NCBI GenBank assembly: GCA_039818825.1
Contig: JBCBTD010000002.1
Coordinates: forward strand, 104,412 to 168,411
Length of the DNA: 64,000 bases
Direction: 5' to 3'
Source of the DNA: JBCBTD01 sp039818825
Lineage (GTDB): Bacteria > Pseudomonadota > Alphaproteobacteria > Geminicoccales > Geminicoccaceae
Below, in pieces: positions 1 through 9,424 of the stretch (the first letter of the stretch is position 1; every line of letters starts with the position of its first letter). Made by a program: the position numbers and the translations under genes. The notes under the pieces were generated by a model. That model did not search any database, was not told the origin of the DNA, and was given only the letters and a program-made list of their open reading frames with translations.

Positions 1-607
1 GCTGGTCGATGCGCTTGCCGCGGCGGGCGTTGCGCCTGAGTCCATCGACACGGTGTTCTGCACGCATCTGCATCCCGATCACGTCGGCGTGTTCGCCGAC
101 GGCGACGAGGCCCGCTTCGGCGGCGCCGACCTCGTGGTCCACGGCGACGAGCTGGCATTCTGGGCCGACGACGGCAACTTCGCGGGTGCCGGCGAGGACG
201 TGCTCGGCTTCGCCAAGATGGCGCAGGCGGCCGTGGCGCCGTACGCTGCGCGGACCGTCACGATCAAGGACGGCGACAGCGTGGCCCCCGGCGTCACAGC
301 CCGGCATCTGCCGGGGCATACGCCCGGTCACACCGGCCTGATGCTGGATTCTGACGGCGAGACGGCGCTGCTCTGGGGGGACATCGTTCATGTCGGCCCC
401 GTGCAGTTCGCCCGTCCCGAGGCGACCATCCCTTTCGATGTCGACCAACCGATGGCGGCGGCGACGCGCGCGGCGTTGTTCGACGAGGTCGCTGCCGACC
501 GGCTGCTGGTCGCTGGCTCGCACGTGTCGTTCCCGAGCTTCGGCCACTTGGAGCGAAGCCAGGAAGGCTACGGCTTCGTCCCGGCGCGCTGGCAGTACGA
601 GCTCTGA
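1..607 (+). CDS. MBL-fold metallo-hydrolase, 5' truncated by window edge
   Basis: The reading frame is open from base 2, so the gene starts upstream and about 201 C-terminal residues are seen. The metal-binding motif HLHPDHVG (HxHxDH) lies near bases 64-90. A second metal histidine sits in the HTPGHT stretch near base 330, GDIVH supplies the bridging Asp, and AGSHVSFPSFGHL follows near the end. This is the metallo-beta-lactamase fold in the branch holding AHL-lactonase-like hydrolases. The substrate cannot be told. No signal peptide can be judged because the N-terminus is missing. The next gene is convergent and ends 24 bp away. Confidence 0.85.
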   Translation, partial: LVDALAAAGVAPESIDTVFCTHLHPDHVGVFADGDEARFGGADLVVHGDELAFWADDGNFAGAGEDVLGFAKMAQAAVAPYAARTVTIKDGDSVAPGVTARHLPGHTPGHTGLMLDSDGETALLWGDIVHVGPVQFARPEATIPFDVDQPMAAATRAALFDEVAADRLLVAGSHVSFPSFGHLERSQEGYGFVPARWQYEL

Positions 608-631
608 GCGCCTGTAGATGGCGACCGTTGG

Positions 632-2314
632 TCAAACGTGCTCGAGCACCGGCGGCGCCGGTTGGTCGGCAGTCGCGAACCCGACGATGCTCAGCGACTC
701 CGCGGGCACCGGCCGGCTGAAGTAATAGCCCTGCACGGCCCCACAATGGTTGGCGGCGAGCCACGCGAGCTGCTGTTCGGTCTCGACGCCTTCGGCCAAC
801 ACCTCGCAGTCGAGCGACTCGCCGAGTTGCAGGACGGTGCCGATGATGCGCCGCGCCTTCGGGTCGTCGCCCATGCTCAGCACGAACGACTTGTCGATCT
901 TGATGCGGTCGAACGGGAACCGCCAAAGGTGGCTGAGGCTGGAGTAGCCGGTGCCGAAGTCGTCGAGCGCCAAACGTACGCCTAGCAAGTGGAGCTGCTG
1001 CAAGGTCGCGAGCGCTTGATCCGCCCGGTCGACCAGGACGTGTTCGGTCAGTTCGAGCTCGAGGCGCTCTGGCGCTAGGCCGGAACGTTGCAGGCTGCCT
1101 TCGACACAGTCGACGAGATCGGTGCCGCGCAGGTGGGTCGCCGAGATGTTGACGGCGATGCTGAGACCGTTCGGCCAGGTGGCCGCTTCCTGACACGCGT
1201 TCTCGACGACCCAGTGGGTGATCGGCACGATCAGGCCGGTGTCTTCGGCGAGGCTGATGAACTCGTCCGGCGGCACCAAGCCGCGGGTCGGATGGCGCCA
1301 CCGCAGCAGGGCCTCGCAGCCGATCGGTTCGCCGTTGGCAACGCGGTACTGCGGCTGGTAGTGCAGCTCGAACGCCTCGTCGGCGAACGCTTGGCGCAGC
1401 TCGGCTTCGAGCCCGCGCCGCGCCAGAAGGGCCGCGTCCATGTCGGTCGCGTAGAAGCGGAACGTCCCCCGCCCCTCGTCCTTGGCGCGATAGAGTGCAA
1501 TGTCAGCCTGCTTCAACGCGAGATCGCTCGCGATCGCCTCGTCGCCGTCGATGATCGCAACGCCGATGCTGCCGCTGGCGATGGTCGTGCCGTGCGGCAG
1601 CTCGTAGGTCACGGCCAGCGCTGCTTGCAAACGCTTGGCGAGTGCCGTCGCACCCGACGGTTGATCGACGTCGGTCTGGATGACCGCGAATTCGTCGCCA
1701 CCGAGCCGCGCCGCCAGATCAGTCTCGCGGATGGCTTGCTGCAGGCGCTTCGCGACCTCGACGAGACAGGCATCGCCGGCGTCGTGGCCGAAACCGTCGT
1801 TGACTTCCTTGAAGTGGTCGATGTCGATCAGCATCACCGCCAAGTTGGTGTGCTGCCGCCTCGACCGGGCGAGCTCTTGCGCCAATCGCTCGTCGAACTG
1901 GCGACGGTTGGCAAGGCCGGTAAGGGGATCATGGCGAGCGAGGAACTGCGCTCTCTCGTTGGCGGCGTCGTGGGCCTCAACCGCGCGGCGCAGATCGCCA
2001 GCGCGGCGAACGGCGTAGACGAGGAGCCCGGCACCGACCACCAGTCCGGCCCAAATGGCCTCGTCCAGCTCCCAATCCTCGTGGGCTTCGGCGAACTCGA
2101 TCATCCGCTCGACCATGTCGAACTCGGCGCCGATCAACCAGGCAACCAGACCGACGAGGCCAAGCAATGCCGCGTCGATCCGCGCACGACGAACGTTCGA
2201 CAACGATCCGGTCCGACGGGTAAGCACAGCAAACATCACTATCTCCGGTTGCAGGGTCGGCGCAACCCGCGCAACCTGGCCGTTGTTCATTAATCCGACA
2301 TTGACGTCTCGCAC
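632..2314 (-). CDS. Membrane-anchored GGDEF/EAL cyclic-di-GMP signalling protein
   Basis: 560 residues. Two hydrophobic segments (about 48-63 and 87-102) precede a GGDEF domain with an intact GGDEF at 205-209, then an EAL domain with EALLRW near 334, ELTE near 421 and DDFGTGYSSL at 451-460. Both the cyclase and phosphodiesterase catalytic motifs look complete, so the protein could make and hydrolyse c-di-GMP. By sequence alone either activity may dominate. There is no recognisable sensor domain beyond the short membrane hairpin. Met27 is an alternative start and would still leave both membrane segments. It lies near flagellar genes but is separated from them by unrelated genes, so a motility role is only inferred. 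Confidence 0.93.
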   Translation of the reverse strand: MRDVNVGLMNNGQVARVAPTLQPEIVMFAVLTRRTGSLSNVRRARIDAALLGLVGLVAWLIGAEFDMVERMIEFAEAHEDWELDEAIWAGLVVGAGLLVYAVRRAGDLRRAVEAHDAANERAQFLARHDPLTGLANRRQFDERLAQELARSRRQHTNLAVMLIDIDHFKEVNDGFGHDAGDACLVEVAKRLQQAIRETDLAARLGGDEFAVIQTDVDQPSGATALAKRLQAALAVTYELPHGTTIASGSIGVAIIDGDEAIASDLALKQADIALYRAKDEGRGTFRFYATDMDAALLARRGLEAELRQAFADEAFELHYQPQYRVANGEPIGCEALLRWRHPTRGLVPPDEFISLAEDTGLIVPITHWVVENACQEAATWPNGLSIAVNISATHLRGTDLVDCVEGSLQRSGLAPERLELELTEHVLVDRADQALATLQQLHLLGVRLALDDFGTGYSSLSHLWRFPFDRIKIDKSFVLSMGDDPKARRIIGTVLQLGESLDCEVLAEGVETEQQLAWLAANHCGAVQGYYFSRPVPAESLSIVGFATADQPAPPVLEHV

Positions 2315-2572
2315 CGACCGGCGACCGCGGGAACGGCCAGAACGTGTTCATCTCGAAACGGCCTCGAAGGACTGGCTTGGAAAACACGCAAGTCATCTTA
2401 CGCTGACCAGCCGTTTCGGGCGGCGCCGGACGCTCCGCTTGGCCAGTGATAGCCGGCGGTCGACGTCGCGCGCCCGTTCATCGAACCGGCAAACCACATG
2501 CCGATCAGGGGCGGTCTCCGGCTCGGATCGGGGCGTTTCTCGGTGTGCCGTTCGACTTTCGGCGCAGGATGC

Positions 2573-3361
2573 TCAGGCCGGCAAGAGGGCGCCCAGGCCT
2601 GCCATCTGCCCCAGATCCAGCCCGCGGATGCCGTCGTGGAGCAGCTTCAGGCCCGTCACGAACACGAACGCGTAGATGATGCGGAAGAACAGCTTCGGGT
2701 CGATTCGCGGTAGGAGGCGGATGCCGAGAATCATGCCGACCGCAGCGACCGGCATGAGGACCAGGGCGGCGGTCAAGGTCTCGGCCGTGAACAGGCCGAG
2801 CGCCGCGTAAGGCACGATCTTCGAGAGGTTCACGGCGGCAAACAAGAACACCATCGTGCCAACGAAGGCGGCGGGCGCGAGGCGCAGGGACAACAGGTAA
2901 ATGTTGGCTGGCGGCGCGCCGGCGTGGGCCAGGGTGCTCGTGAAGCCCGCGAGCGCACCCCAAACGACGCCCATGACCGGGTGCGGGCGGCCCGCAGCGC
3001 TTCGGCCGAACCAGCGGTAGAGGCAGAACGCGACGGCGATGACCCCGATGCCGATCCGCACCCATGCATCGCTCAGAAGCCCGAACACCGCCGCGGCCGC
3101 CAACATGCCGACCAGCGCACCCGGCAGCAGGGCCGTCACGGCCGGGCGGTCGACGTCCTTGCGGTAGCTCCAGATGCCGATGGCATCCATCACCAAGAGC
3201 GTCGGCAGCATGATGGCTGCGGCCTGCGCCGGGCTCATGACCAGCGCCATCAGCGGCACCGCCAGGATTCCGGCGCCGCCGCCGATCCCGCCCTTGGAGA
3301 TGCCGAAGGCCAGCACCGCCGGCACTGCCGTCGCATAAAAGCGCCAATCGTCCAGAAGCAT
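2573..3361 (-). CDS. TauE/SafE-family membrane transporter
   Basis: 262 residues and almost wholly hydrophobic, with about eight predicted membrane spans. An N-terminal GISKGGIGGGAGILAVPLM stretch is typical of TauE/SafE (former DUF81) sulfite or organosulfonate exporters. The start codon lies 3 bp after the stop of the upstream acyl-CoA ligase gene, so the two are probably co-transcribed. The pairing may mean export of a metabolite or anion linked to the ligase pathway, but the substrate cannot be inferred from sequence. Length fits the family. Confidence 0.88.
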   Translation of the reverse strand: MLLDDWRFYATAVPAVLAFGISKGGIGGGAGILAVPLMALVMSPAQAAAIMLPTLLVMDAIGIWSYRKDVDRPAVTALLPGALVGMLAAAAVFGLLSDAWVRIGIGVIAVAFCLYRWFGRSAAGRPHPVMGVVWGALAGFTSTLAHAGAPPANIYLLSLRLAPAAFVGTMVFLFAAVNLSKIVPYAALGLFTAETLTAALVLMPVAAVGMILGIRLLPRIDPKLFFRIIYAFVFVTGLKLLHDGIRGLDLGQMAGLGALLPA

Positions 3362-3364
3362 CGG

Positions 3365-4846
3365 TCAGCCGCCGTCGATCCGCAGTTGCCGGCGCTGGAC
3401 CTTGCCGTTCGCGGTGCGCGGCAGACCATCGACCCTGACCACCCGCTTCGGCAGCTTGTAGGCGGCCAGACGATGACTGGCGAACGCCAGCAGGTCGGAG
3501 TCGTCGACGTCGGCTGCCGGCACCACGAACGCGGTGATCAGTTCGACCCCTTCGGCGTTGGCCGTGGTCGTGACCGCGACCTCGTTGACGGCCGGGTGTT
3601 CGGCGAGCACGCGTTCGATCTCCAAGGGCGAGGTGCGGACCCCAAGCGCGTTCAGCACGTCGTCGTCGCGGCCGTGGAAGTAGACGTAGCCGTCCTCGTC
3701 CAAGTGGGCGAGATCGCCGCCGGCGAACCACTCGCCGAACATGACGGCCGCTTCCTCGTCCGGCCGCCGCCAGTAGCCGAGCATCAGACCCGGATCGCTC
3801 CGGTGGACGGCCAACAGCCCGGTTTCGCCGGCAGCGTCGAGCGGTCGGTGCGTGGCAGCGTCCAGGATCGCGATCCGCCGCCCTGGCTGGGCCTTGCCGG
3901 CGGACCCCGGCCGTGTCGGCGTCCCCGGCCCGCTGGAGACGTACGTCGAGATCTCGGTCATGCCGAGCGCTTCGTAGAGCTCGAGCCCGGTAGCGTCGCG
4001 CCAAGCCTGCCATAGATGGGGCGAGAGCGCCTCGCCGGCGGTGACGCCGTGGCGGAGCGGACCGGTGCGCAAGACCGACGGATCGCCGTATTTGAGCATT
4101 CGGCGGTACACCGTCGGCACCGCGGCGAACACGGTGATCCCGTGATCGGCGATCAGCGTCGGCCACGCCCCAGGCTCCACGTCGGCGCCGGCGAGCACGG
4201 CGGTGGCGCCGGCGGCGAGCGGGTCCATGAGGCCGACGCCGAGCGTATAGGTCCAGTTCAAGGTGCCGGCGTGGAGCACCCGGTCGCCCGGACCGATGCC
4301 GAGCCACGCATCACGTATCGGCCGGCGGCCGAGCACGGTGTGGTGGCCGTGCAGCACGCCCTTCGCGCGGCCGCTGGTTCCCGAAGTGAAAATCAAGAGA
4401 GCCGGATCGTCGGCCCCGACGACCGGCAGCGCGGCGGTGCCTTCGAGGTCGTCCGGCTGGACCACCGGCACCTGTAGACCGGTGAGCACCGGGTCGTCCG
4501 CTGTCAGGGTCACGATCAGCGACGCGTCGGCATCTTCGAGAATGGCTTCGACTTCCGGGCGGCGCAGCTGCGGCGAGACAGGCACGGCGACGAGACCGGC
4601 CCGAGCCGTAGCGAGAAACGCGGTCGCCATGGCGACCTGATTGGCCATGCGCAACACGACCCGCTCACCCTTGCCCGCACGGCAGGCCAGCGCCCGTGCC
4701 AAGCGGTTGACGGCGGCGCGCAGGGCCGCGCGATCGAGAGTGATCGCTCCGCCGTCCGCCTCGACGACCGCCAGTGCAGCGTCGTCCGGCGCGCCGGGCG
4801 CAAGGCAGTAGGATGCCAGATCGAAGCTGCTACCAGCCTCGGTCAC
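3365..4846 (-). CDS. Class I adenylate-forming enzyme (acyl-CoA synthetase)
   Basis: 493 residues with the ANL superfamily motifs in order: P-loop TSGTSGRAKG near 154-163, EALGMTEIS (A5), GGDLAHLDEDGYVYFHGRDD (A7/A8 region) and LPRTANGKVQRR near the C-terminus with the catalytic Lys. It should activate a carboxylate with ATP and transfer it to CoA. The overall pattern is closest to benzoate- or short/medium-chain acyl-CoA ligases, but substrate choice is not visible. The start is GTG at 4846, overlapping by GTGA the stop of a 33-codon upstream reading frame. TauE/SafE follows after 3 bp. Confidence 0.9.
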   Translation of the reverse strand: MTEAGSSFDLASYCLAPGAPDDAALAVVEADGGAITLDRAALRAAVNRLARALACRAGKGERVVLRMANQVAMATAFLATARAGLVAVPVSPQLRRPEVEAILEDADASLIVTLTADDPVLTGLQVPVVQPDDLEGTAALPVVGADDPALLIFTSGTSGRAKGVLHGHHTVLGRRPIRDAWLGIGPGDRVLHAGTLNWTYTLGVGLMDPLAAGATAVLAGADVEPGAWPTLIADHGITVFAAVPTVYRRMLKYGDPSVLRTGPLRHGVTAGEALSPHLWQAWRDATGLELYEALGMTEISTYVSSGPGTPTRPGSAGKAQPGRRIAILDAATHRPLDAAGETGLLAVHRSDPGLMLGYWRRPDEEAAVMFGEWFAGGDLAHLDEDGYVYFHGRDDDVLNALGVRTSPLEIERVLAEHPAVNEVAVTTTANAEGVELITAFVVPAADVDDSDLLAFASHRLAAYKLPKRVVRVDGLPRTANGKVQRRQLRIDGG

Positions 4847-4944
4847 GAGGGTCGCCCGGAGCTGTCGTCGACGCTCTGTGCCCGAGCCGCCGCCGAACGC
4901 TGGCGGTAGGCGTCTTCGTCAAAGCTCAGGGCGGGCTTGGCCAT
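4843..4944 (-). CDS. Possible 33-residue leader ORF before acyl-CoA ligase
   Basis: A short ATG-started frame beginning MAKPALSFDEDAYRQRS runs to a TGA that overlaps the GTG start of the ligase in a GTGA arrangement, which suggests translational coupling. No strong Shine-Dalgarno sequence precedes it. The peptide is polar and has no signal or membrane segment. It may be a real small protein, a leader, or chance. Support is only the four-base overlap and the absence of stops. Confidence 0.35.
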   Translation of the reverse strand: MAKPALSFDEDAYRQRSAAARAQSVDDSSGRPS

Positions 4945-5028
4945 GGCCGACCGTATAAGGTGGACACTGTTCACCGGCTAGATGCCGTTACCACGTGGGC
5001 TGCCACCGGTGCAGCGGTGGCCGCTCCG

Positions 5029-5541
5029 CTAGCCGGTGGTGCGGTATGCCCGGACCACGAGGGACGGGTGCACGACCGGCTTTGCGTTCGCCGGATCCGC
5101 GATCGTCGCCGCCGCTCCGGCTGGCGACTCGGTCGGCATCGCCCTTTCGAGTTTGGCCAGCTCCACCGCGGCGCGGACCTCGATGTCGCGCAAGGTCCGC
5201 TGCAACAGCGGGTCGTCGGTCGCGGCGCTGTCGGCCGTCACGCGCCGTCGCAGATCGCGCAAGGTCCGAGGGTCGACCTCGCCAGCCAGAAGCTCGCGTT
5301 GCAGATCGGCCAGACCGTCCAACGTCGCCTCGCCACCTTCGACTGCGGCCGCCGTCGAGCTCTCCGGGCCGTCGACGCCCTGCAGCGTCAGGAGCGCATC
5401 CACAGACGCCAACGCCGTCACGCCGACGTTCGCCGCCGACACCGTCGTTCGGCCGCCTGGCGCGAACGGACCGGCTGCACCTTTGCGGCGATCCGCGCGC
5501 GGTCCGCTCCCGATCCTCGACGACGTTCCCTGCACGCGCAT
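5029..5541 (-). CDS. fliX: Flagellar assembly regulator FliX
   Basis: 170 residues. The C-terminal part, with LDGLADLQRELLAGEVD and the following Arg-rich helix ending in VELAKLER, matches FliX. In alphaproteobacteria such as Caulobacter this protein couples early flagellar assembly to class III/IV transcription through FlbD. The start at 5541 is chosen because an AGGAGAG ribosome site lies just upstream and the longer frame would add an Arg-rich tail unlike the family. It is divergent from flgI, as in other alphaproteobacteria. The C-terminus carries a non-conserved extension after the core. Confidence 0.85.
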   Translation of the reverse strand: MRVQGTSSRIGSGPRADRRKGAAGPFAPGGRTTVSAANVGVTALASVDALLTLQGVDGPESSTAAAVEGGEATLDGLADLQRELLAGEVDPRTLRDLRRRVTADSAATDDPLLQRTLRDIEVRAAVELAKLERAMPTESPAGAAATIADPANAKPVVHPSLVVRAYRTTG

Positions 5542-5752
5542 GACGGTCCCTCTCCTGAAGGATCGGTCGAGCATCGGGTGGAGAGGTTGACGAGAAGTTT
5601 CGATCCGGGCCGCGCTCGGCAAATCTTGCCGGGAGTGGGCGTCTCTTGCCGGCCGGGCTCGCGACCTCAGCGTCGAAGGTGAGCGTTTCCGCCGTTCGCC
5701 CGGGTGGCACACATCTCGCGTTGGGAGTGGCAGACCTTTCGGGAGTTGGACC

Positions 5753-6883
5753 GTGCGTCCGAGTTACCCAGCCTGCCGCCTCGTCACCCTCGCACTCGGT
5801 TGCCTGCTCGCGCTGGCCGTCGCCATGCCGGCCGTTGCCGGTGCCGTGCGCATCAAGGACATCACCGACTTCGAGGGCGTCCGCGACAACATGCTGGTGG
5901 GCTACGGTTTGGTCGTCGGTCTCGACGGCACCGGCGATCGGTTGCGCAACACCGCGTTCACCGAGCAGAGTCTGGTCTCCATGCTGGAGCGGTTGGGGGT
6001 CAGCACCCGCGGCACTGACCTCAAGACCCGCAACGTCGCGGCGGTGATGGTGACCGCCACCTTGCCGCCGTTCTCGCGCCAGGGCGGCCGCATCGACGTC
6101 GCGGTGAGCGCCATGGGCGATGCGGAATCGCTGCTCGGCGGCACCTTGTTGGTGACGCCGCTCCTGGGCGCCGACGGCGAGGTTTACGCCGTCGCGCAAG
6201 GTCAGCTCTCCGCAAGCGGCTTCACGGTGAGCGGCGACGCGGAGCGCATCACCCAAGGTGTCCCGACCCAGGCACGGATCCCGGCCGGCGCCATCGTCGA
6301 GCGGGAGGTCGGCTTCGAGCTGAACACCCTCGACCAGGTGCGCTTGAGCCTGCGCAATCCAGATTTCACCACGGCGTCCAGGATCGCCGAGGCGATCAAC
6401 GGCGCGATCGGCGACGGCGCCGCGCAGGCGCTTGATCCGGCGACGGTCAACCTGATCGTGCCTGGACGGTTCGCCGGCCGGGCATCGGCGCTGCTGACCG
6501 AGGTCGAGCGGGTGCTGGTCGTCCCGGACCAGCCCGCCCGTATCGTCATCGACGAGGCATCGGGGATCATCGTCATGGGCGCCGAGGTGCGGATCAGCGA
6601 GGTCGCGGTCGCCCAGGGGCAGCTGACGGTTCGGGTCACCGAAGCGCCGATGGTCAGCCAACCGAACGCCTTCGCCGATGGCGAGACGGTCGTCGTGCCG
6701 CGCACCCAGATCCAGGTCGACCAGAACAGCGACGCCCGGATGGTCCGTCTGCCCGAGGCAGTGACACTCAGCGACCTCGTCGACGGGCTCAACGCTCTGG
6801 GCGTGGGTCCGCGGGATCTGATCGCCATCCTCCAGGCGATCCACGCGGCCGGCGCGCTGCAGGCCGAGCTGGAGGTGATCTGA
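5753..6883 (+). CDS. flgI: Flagellar P-ring protein FlgI
   Basis: 376 residues with a cleavable signal peptide (about 1-29, ending in AVAGA). The mature protein begins VRIKDITDFEGVRDNMLVGYGLVVGLDGTGD, split here only by quoting: the VGYGLVVGLDGTGD part is a family hallmark. FlgI forms the periplasmic P ring around the flagellar rod. The start is GTG. Its stop overlaps the ATG of the next gene (TGATG), marking the start of a tightly packed flagellar operon. Confidence 0.97.
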   Translation: MRPSYPACRLVTLALGCLLALAVAMPAVAGAVRIKDITDFEGVRDNMLVGYGLVVGLDGTGDRLRNTAFTEQSLVSMLERLGVSTRGTDLKTRNVAAVMVTATLPPFSRQGGRIDVAVSAMGDAESLLGGTLLVTPLLGADGEVYAVAQGQLSASGFTVSGDAERITQGVPTQARIPAGAIVEREVGFELNTLDQVRLSLRNPDFTTASRIAEAINGAIGDGAAQALDPATVNLIVPGRFAGRASALLTEVERVLVVPDQPARIVIDEASGIIVMGAEVRISEVAVAQGQLTVRVTEAPMVSQPNAFADGETVVVPRTQIQVDQNSDARMVRLPEAVTLSDLVDGLNALGVGPRDLIAILQAIHAAGALQAELEVI

Positions 6884-7173
6884 TGGACGCCGCCAACACG
6901 GTCGCTCCAGGCGGCCTTGGCCCGGTCGGATCGGCACGCACCGACGTCGCGACCCTCGAGAACCAGGCCATCGAGTTCGAAGCGATGTTCCTTCACCAGA
7001 TGTTGAGCGCGATGCGCCAGGGTGCCGACGAAGACAACCCGCTGGGCGGTCCAGAAAGCCCGTTCGGTTCGATGCTCCAGGCGGAGCAGGCCCGGCTGAT
7101 CGCGCGCGCCGGCGGTATCGGGGTCGCCGATACGATCCTGAACGAGCTCTTGAAGCTCCAGGAGGCGTCATGA
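6883..7173 (+). CDS. flgJ: Rod-binding protein (FlgJ N-terminal domain / CheL type)
   Basis: 96 residues, matching only the rod-binding half of enterobacterial FlgJ. The conserved helix FEAMFLHQMLSAMRQ and the C-terminal IADTILNEL-like segment are present. No peptidoglycan hydrolase domain is fused, which is normal in alphaproteobacteria, where the protein is often called CheL and a separate hydrolase works with it. It overlaps flgI by one base and the next gene by four, so the three are translationally coupled. Confidence 0.88.
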   Translation: MDAANTVAPGGLGPVGSARTDVATLENQAIEFEAMFLHQMLSAMRQGADEDNPLGGPESPFGSMLQAEQARLIARAGGIGVADTILNELLKLQEAS

Positions 7174-7589
7174 CGCGCGCCATCGACAAGATCACGCTGC
7201 TGATGACCCTGAGTAGGCAGCTCACGCAGATCATGAACGCCGAGACCGACATGCTCCGGCGTGTCGAGCTCGCCGATCTGACCGACGTGCAGGCCGAAAA
7301 GCAGGCCCTGGCCGACGTTTACGAGATCGAGCTGCGCGAGCTACGCCAGCAGCCCGAACTGCTGGGCAGCGCCAGCTCGGTGCTCCGCCACGAGCTGGAG
7401 CTGTCGGTGCGCGAGTTCCAGGCGGCGGCCCGGCGCAACGCGCTGGCGCTGCAGGCAGCCCACACCGTCGTCGAGCGTGTGCTCGTGATGATCGGGCGCA
7501 GCCTCGACGCGCGGCCCGGCTATGGTGCCGCGGCGCCTGGCCACAAGGGCGCCGAGATCGTTCCCTTCGCCCTCGATCGGCAGTGTTGA
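7170..7589 (+). CDS. FlgN-like flagellar export chaperone
   Basis: 139 residues, largely helical. Its place between the rod-binding gene and flgK, its length and heptad-like N-terminal helices (LMTLSRQLTQIMNAETDML) fit FlgN, the cytoplasmic chaperone that delivers FlgK and FlgL to the export gate. Sequence identity in this family is low, so the call relies partly on context. The start overlaps the preceding stop (ATGA). flgK starts one base after its stop codon. Confidence 0.7.
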   Translation: MTRAIDKITLLMTLSRQLTQIMNAETDMLRRVELADLTDVQAEKQALADVYEIELRELRQQPELLGSASSVLRHELELSVREFQAAARRNALALQAAHTVVERVLVMIGRSLDARPGYGAAAPGHKGAEIVPFALDRQC

Positions 7590-7590
7590 G

Positions 7591-9414
7591 ATGGTCGGCC
7601 TCACCAGCGCGCTCCGCACCGCGGTCACCGGGCTCCACGTCACCCAGGAAGGCTTGGGAGTCGCGGCCAACAACGTCACCAATGCCCGGACACCGGGCTT
7701 TACCCGGAAGAGCCTCGAGCAAGAGACGATCAGTCTCGACGGCGCCGGCATGGGGGTGCGGTCGACCGGCATCACCCGCAAGGTCGACAACTTTCTCGAA
7801 TCGCAAATCCGCAACCAGGCCGGCGAGCTCGGCCGTTCGACGACGATCGACGAGCTGATGTCACGAGCCCAAGGTCTCGTCTTCGGTGACCCTTCGGACG
7901 ATGCGGCGGGTCTCGGTAGGCACGTCGACACGTTGGTTGCGACGCTCGAGGCCGCGGCTGCGAGCCCCAACAAGTCCGCGGAGCGCACCGCTCTGGTCGG
8001 CGCTGCAGCGGACCTGTTCCAGGCGCTCGGGGATGCCAACGGCCAGATCCAGGCGCTTCGTCGCGACGCCGACCGGCGGATCGGCGGGCTCGTCGACGAC
8101 GCCAACGTCGCGATCCAGGCCATCCACGACCTCAATCTCGAAATCGCGCGCGTGCCCGAGGCCGCGGAGCTGCGCGACCAGCGCGACCGGCTGGTGTCCC
8201 AGCTGTCCAGCCAGCTCGACGTCTCCACCCACATGCTGGAGAACGACCGTCTGGCGATCTACGCCCCGAACGGCCAGCCGTTGCTCGAATACGCCCCCCG
8301 CGTGCTCGTCTACGAGCCGGCCAGCACCGTGATGGCGGGGACCGTGTTCCAAGCGGTCGAGATCTACGCCATGGACCCCGCAACCGGCGGTCCCGACCTC
8401 ACCAAGGGCAAGACCGATTTGGCGCCGCAGGGCACGCTTGGCCTGCGCGGCGAGCTCGGCGGGTTCGTCCAGATGCGCGACGGCACGCTGCCGGGCATGG
8501 CGAGCCAGATCGGCGAGATCGGTGAGCTGGCTAGGTATGCGCTGAACGATGCGCACAACCGCGCGACACCATTGCCGCCCCCCAACGGCATGACCGGGAC
8601 ACGGACGACGTTCGCGCCGCCGCCGGCCGCTTGGTCCGGCACCGCCAGCATTGCCCTGGTCGACCTCACGACCGATGCGACAGCGGCGACGCTGAGTGTC
8701 GATCTGACCGCACCGGCGTTCGCCGCGGCGACGACGGCCGCTGATTTCGCCGCCGCGCTCAACGGCCAGCTAAGTCCGCAGGTCGTCGCCTCGGTGACTG
8801 CCGAAGGCGCGGTTGCCCTCGAGGCCGCCAACGCCAATCACGGCCTGGCGATCGATGCTGGGACGGCAGCAATCGCCGCCCAGGACGAAAGCGGCCACGA
8901 TCGCAACTTCGGCCTCGCCCACTATTTCGGCCTGAACGACCTGATCGTCGCCCACCCGACCGACAGTGCGCGGTCGCAGGTGCGGGCCGACGTCGTCGCC
9001 GACCCCTCGAAGCTCGCCAGCGCCAAGTTGGACGTCGATCCGGCCTTGCCCGGCGGCAGCCGCCTCGGCGGTGTCGGCGACAACCGCGGCCTCCAGGACC
9101 TGGCGGCGGCGCTCGATCAGGCCCACGCCACCGCCAAGCACGGCGGCTTGTCCGCCGGCACCACCTCGGTGCGCGGCTACGTCGCCGAAGTCATCGGCTT
9201 CCAGGCGGTCCTCGCCGAGCAGGCGACGGCCGCCGTCGAGACCGACGACGCGCTGGCCGCCCAGCTCGAATTGCACAAAGCGACCATCTCCGGCGTCAAC
9301 ACCGACGAGGAGATGGCCGAACTCATGGTCCTCCAACAAGCCTACGCCACCTCCGCCAGGCTCGTCTCGATCGTGGACGGTCTGATGGAGGAGTTGTTGG
9401 CGATGAAGCGATAG
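7591..9414 (+). CDS. flgK: Flagellar hook-associated protein 1 FlgK
   Basis: 607 residues. The N-terminal SALRTAVTGLHVTQEGLGVA and AANNVTNARTPGFTRK segments and the C-terminal GVNTDEEMAELMVLQQAYA heptad region are the classical FlgK ends that form the axial coiled core. The middle is variable and Ala/Thr-rich. It forms the first hook-filament junction layer. The ATG at 7591 is chosen over an earlier in-frame ATG because it follows the previous stop directly and fits the conserved N-terminus. Confidence 0.95.
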   Translation: MVGLTSALRTAVTGLHVTQEGLGVAANNVTNARTPGFTRKSLEQETISLDGAGMGVRSTGITRKVDNFLESQIRNQAGELGRSTTIDELMSRAQGLVFGDPSDDAAGLGRHVDTLVATLEAAAASPNKSAERTALVGAAADLFQALGDANGQIQALRRDADRRIGGLVDDANVAIQAIHDLNLEIARVPEAAELRDQRDRLVSQLSSQLDVSTHMLENDRLAIYAPNGQPLLEYAPRVLVYEPASTVMAGTVFQAVEIYAMDPATGGPDLTKGKTDLAPQGTLGLRGELGGFVQMRDGTLPGMASQIGEIGELARYALNDAHNRATPLPPPNGMTGTRTTFAPPPAAWSGTASIALVDLTTDATAATLSVDLTAPAFAAATTAADFAAALNGQLSPQVVASVTAEGAVALEAANANHGLAIDAGTAAIAAQDESGHDRNFGLAHYFGLNDLIVAHPTDSARSQVRADVVADPSKLASAKLDVDPALPGGSRLGGVGDNRGLQDLAAALDQAHATAKHGGLSAGTTSVRGYVAEVIGFQAVLAEQATAAVETDDALAAQLELHKATISGVNTDEEMAELMVLQQAYATSARLVSIVDGLMEELLAMKR

Positions 9415-9424
9415 GGAGCGTGAG

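Noticed and set aside
4988..7252. 754-codon minus-strand frame across flgI
   Set aside because: Antisense shadow of fliX, flgI and neighbours; composition is Arg/Pro-rich with no motifs, typical of GC-rich DNA.
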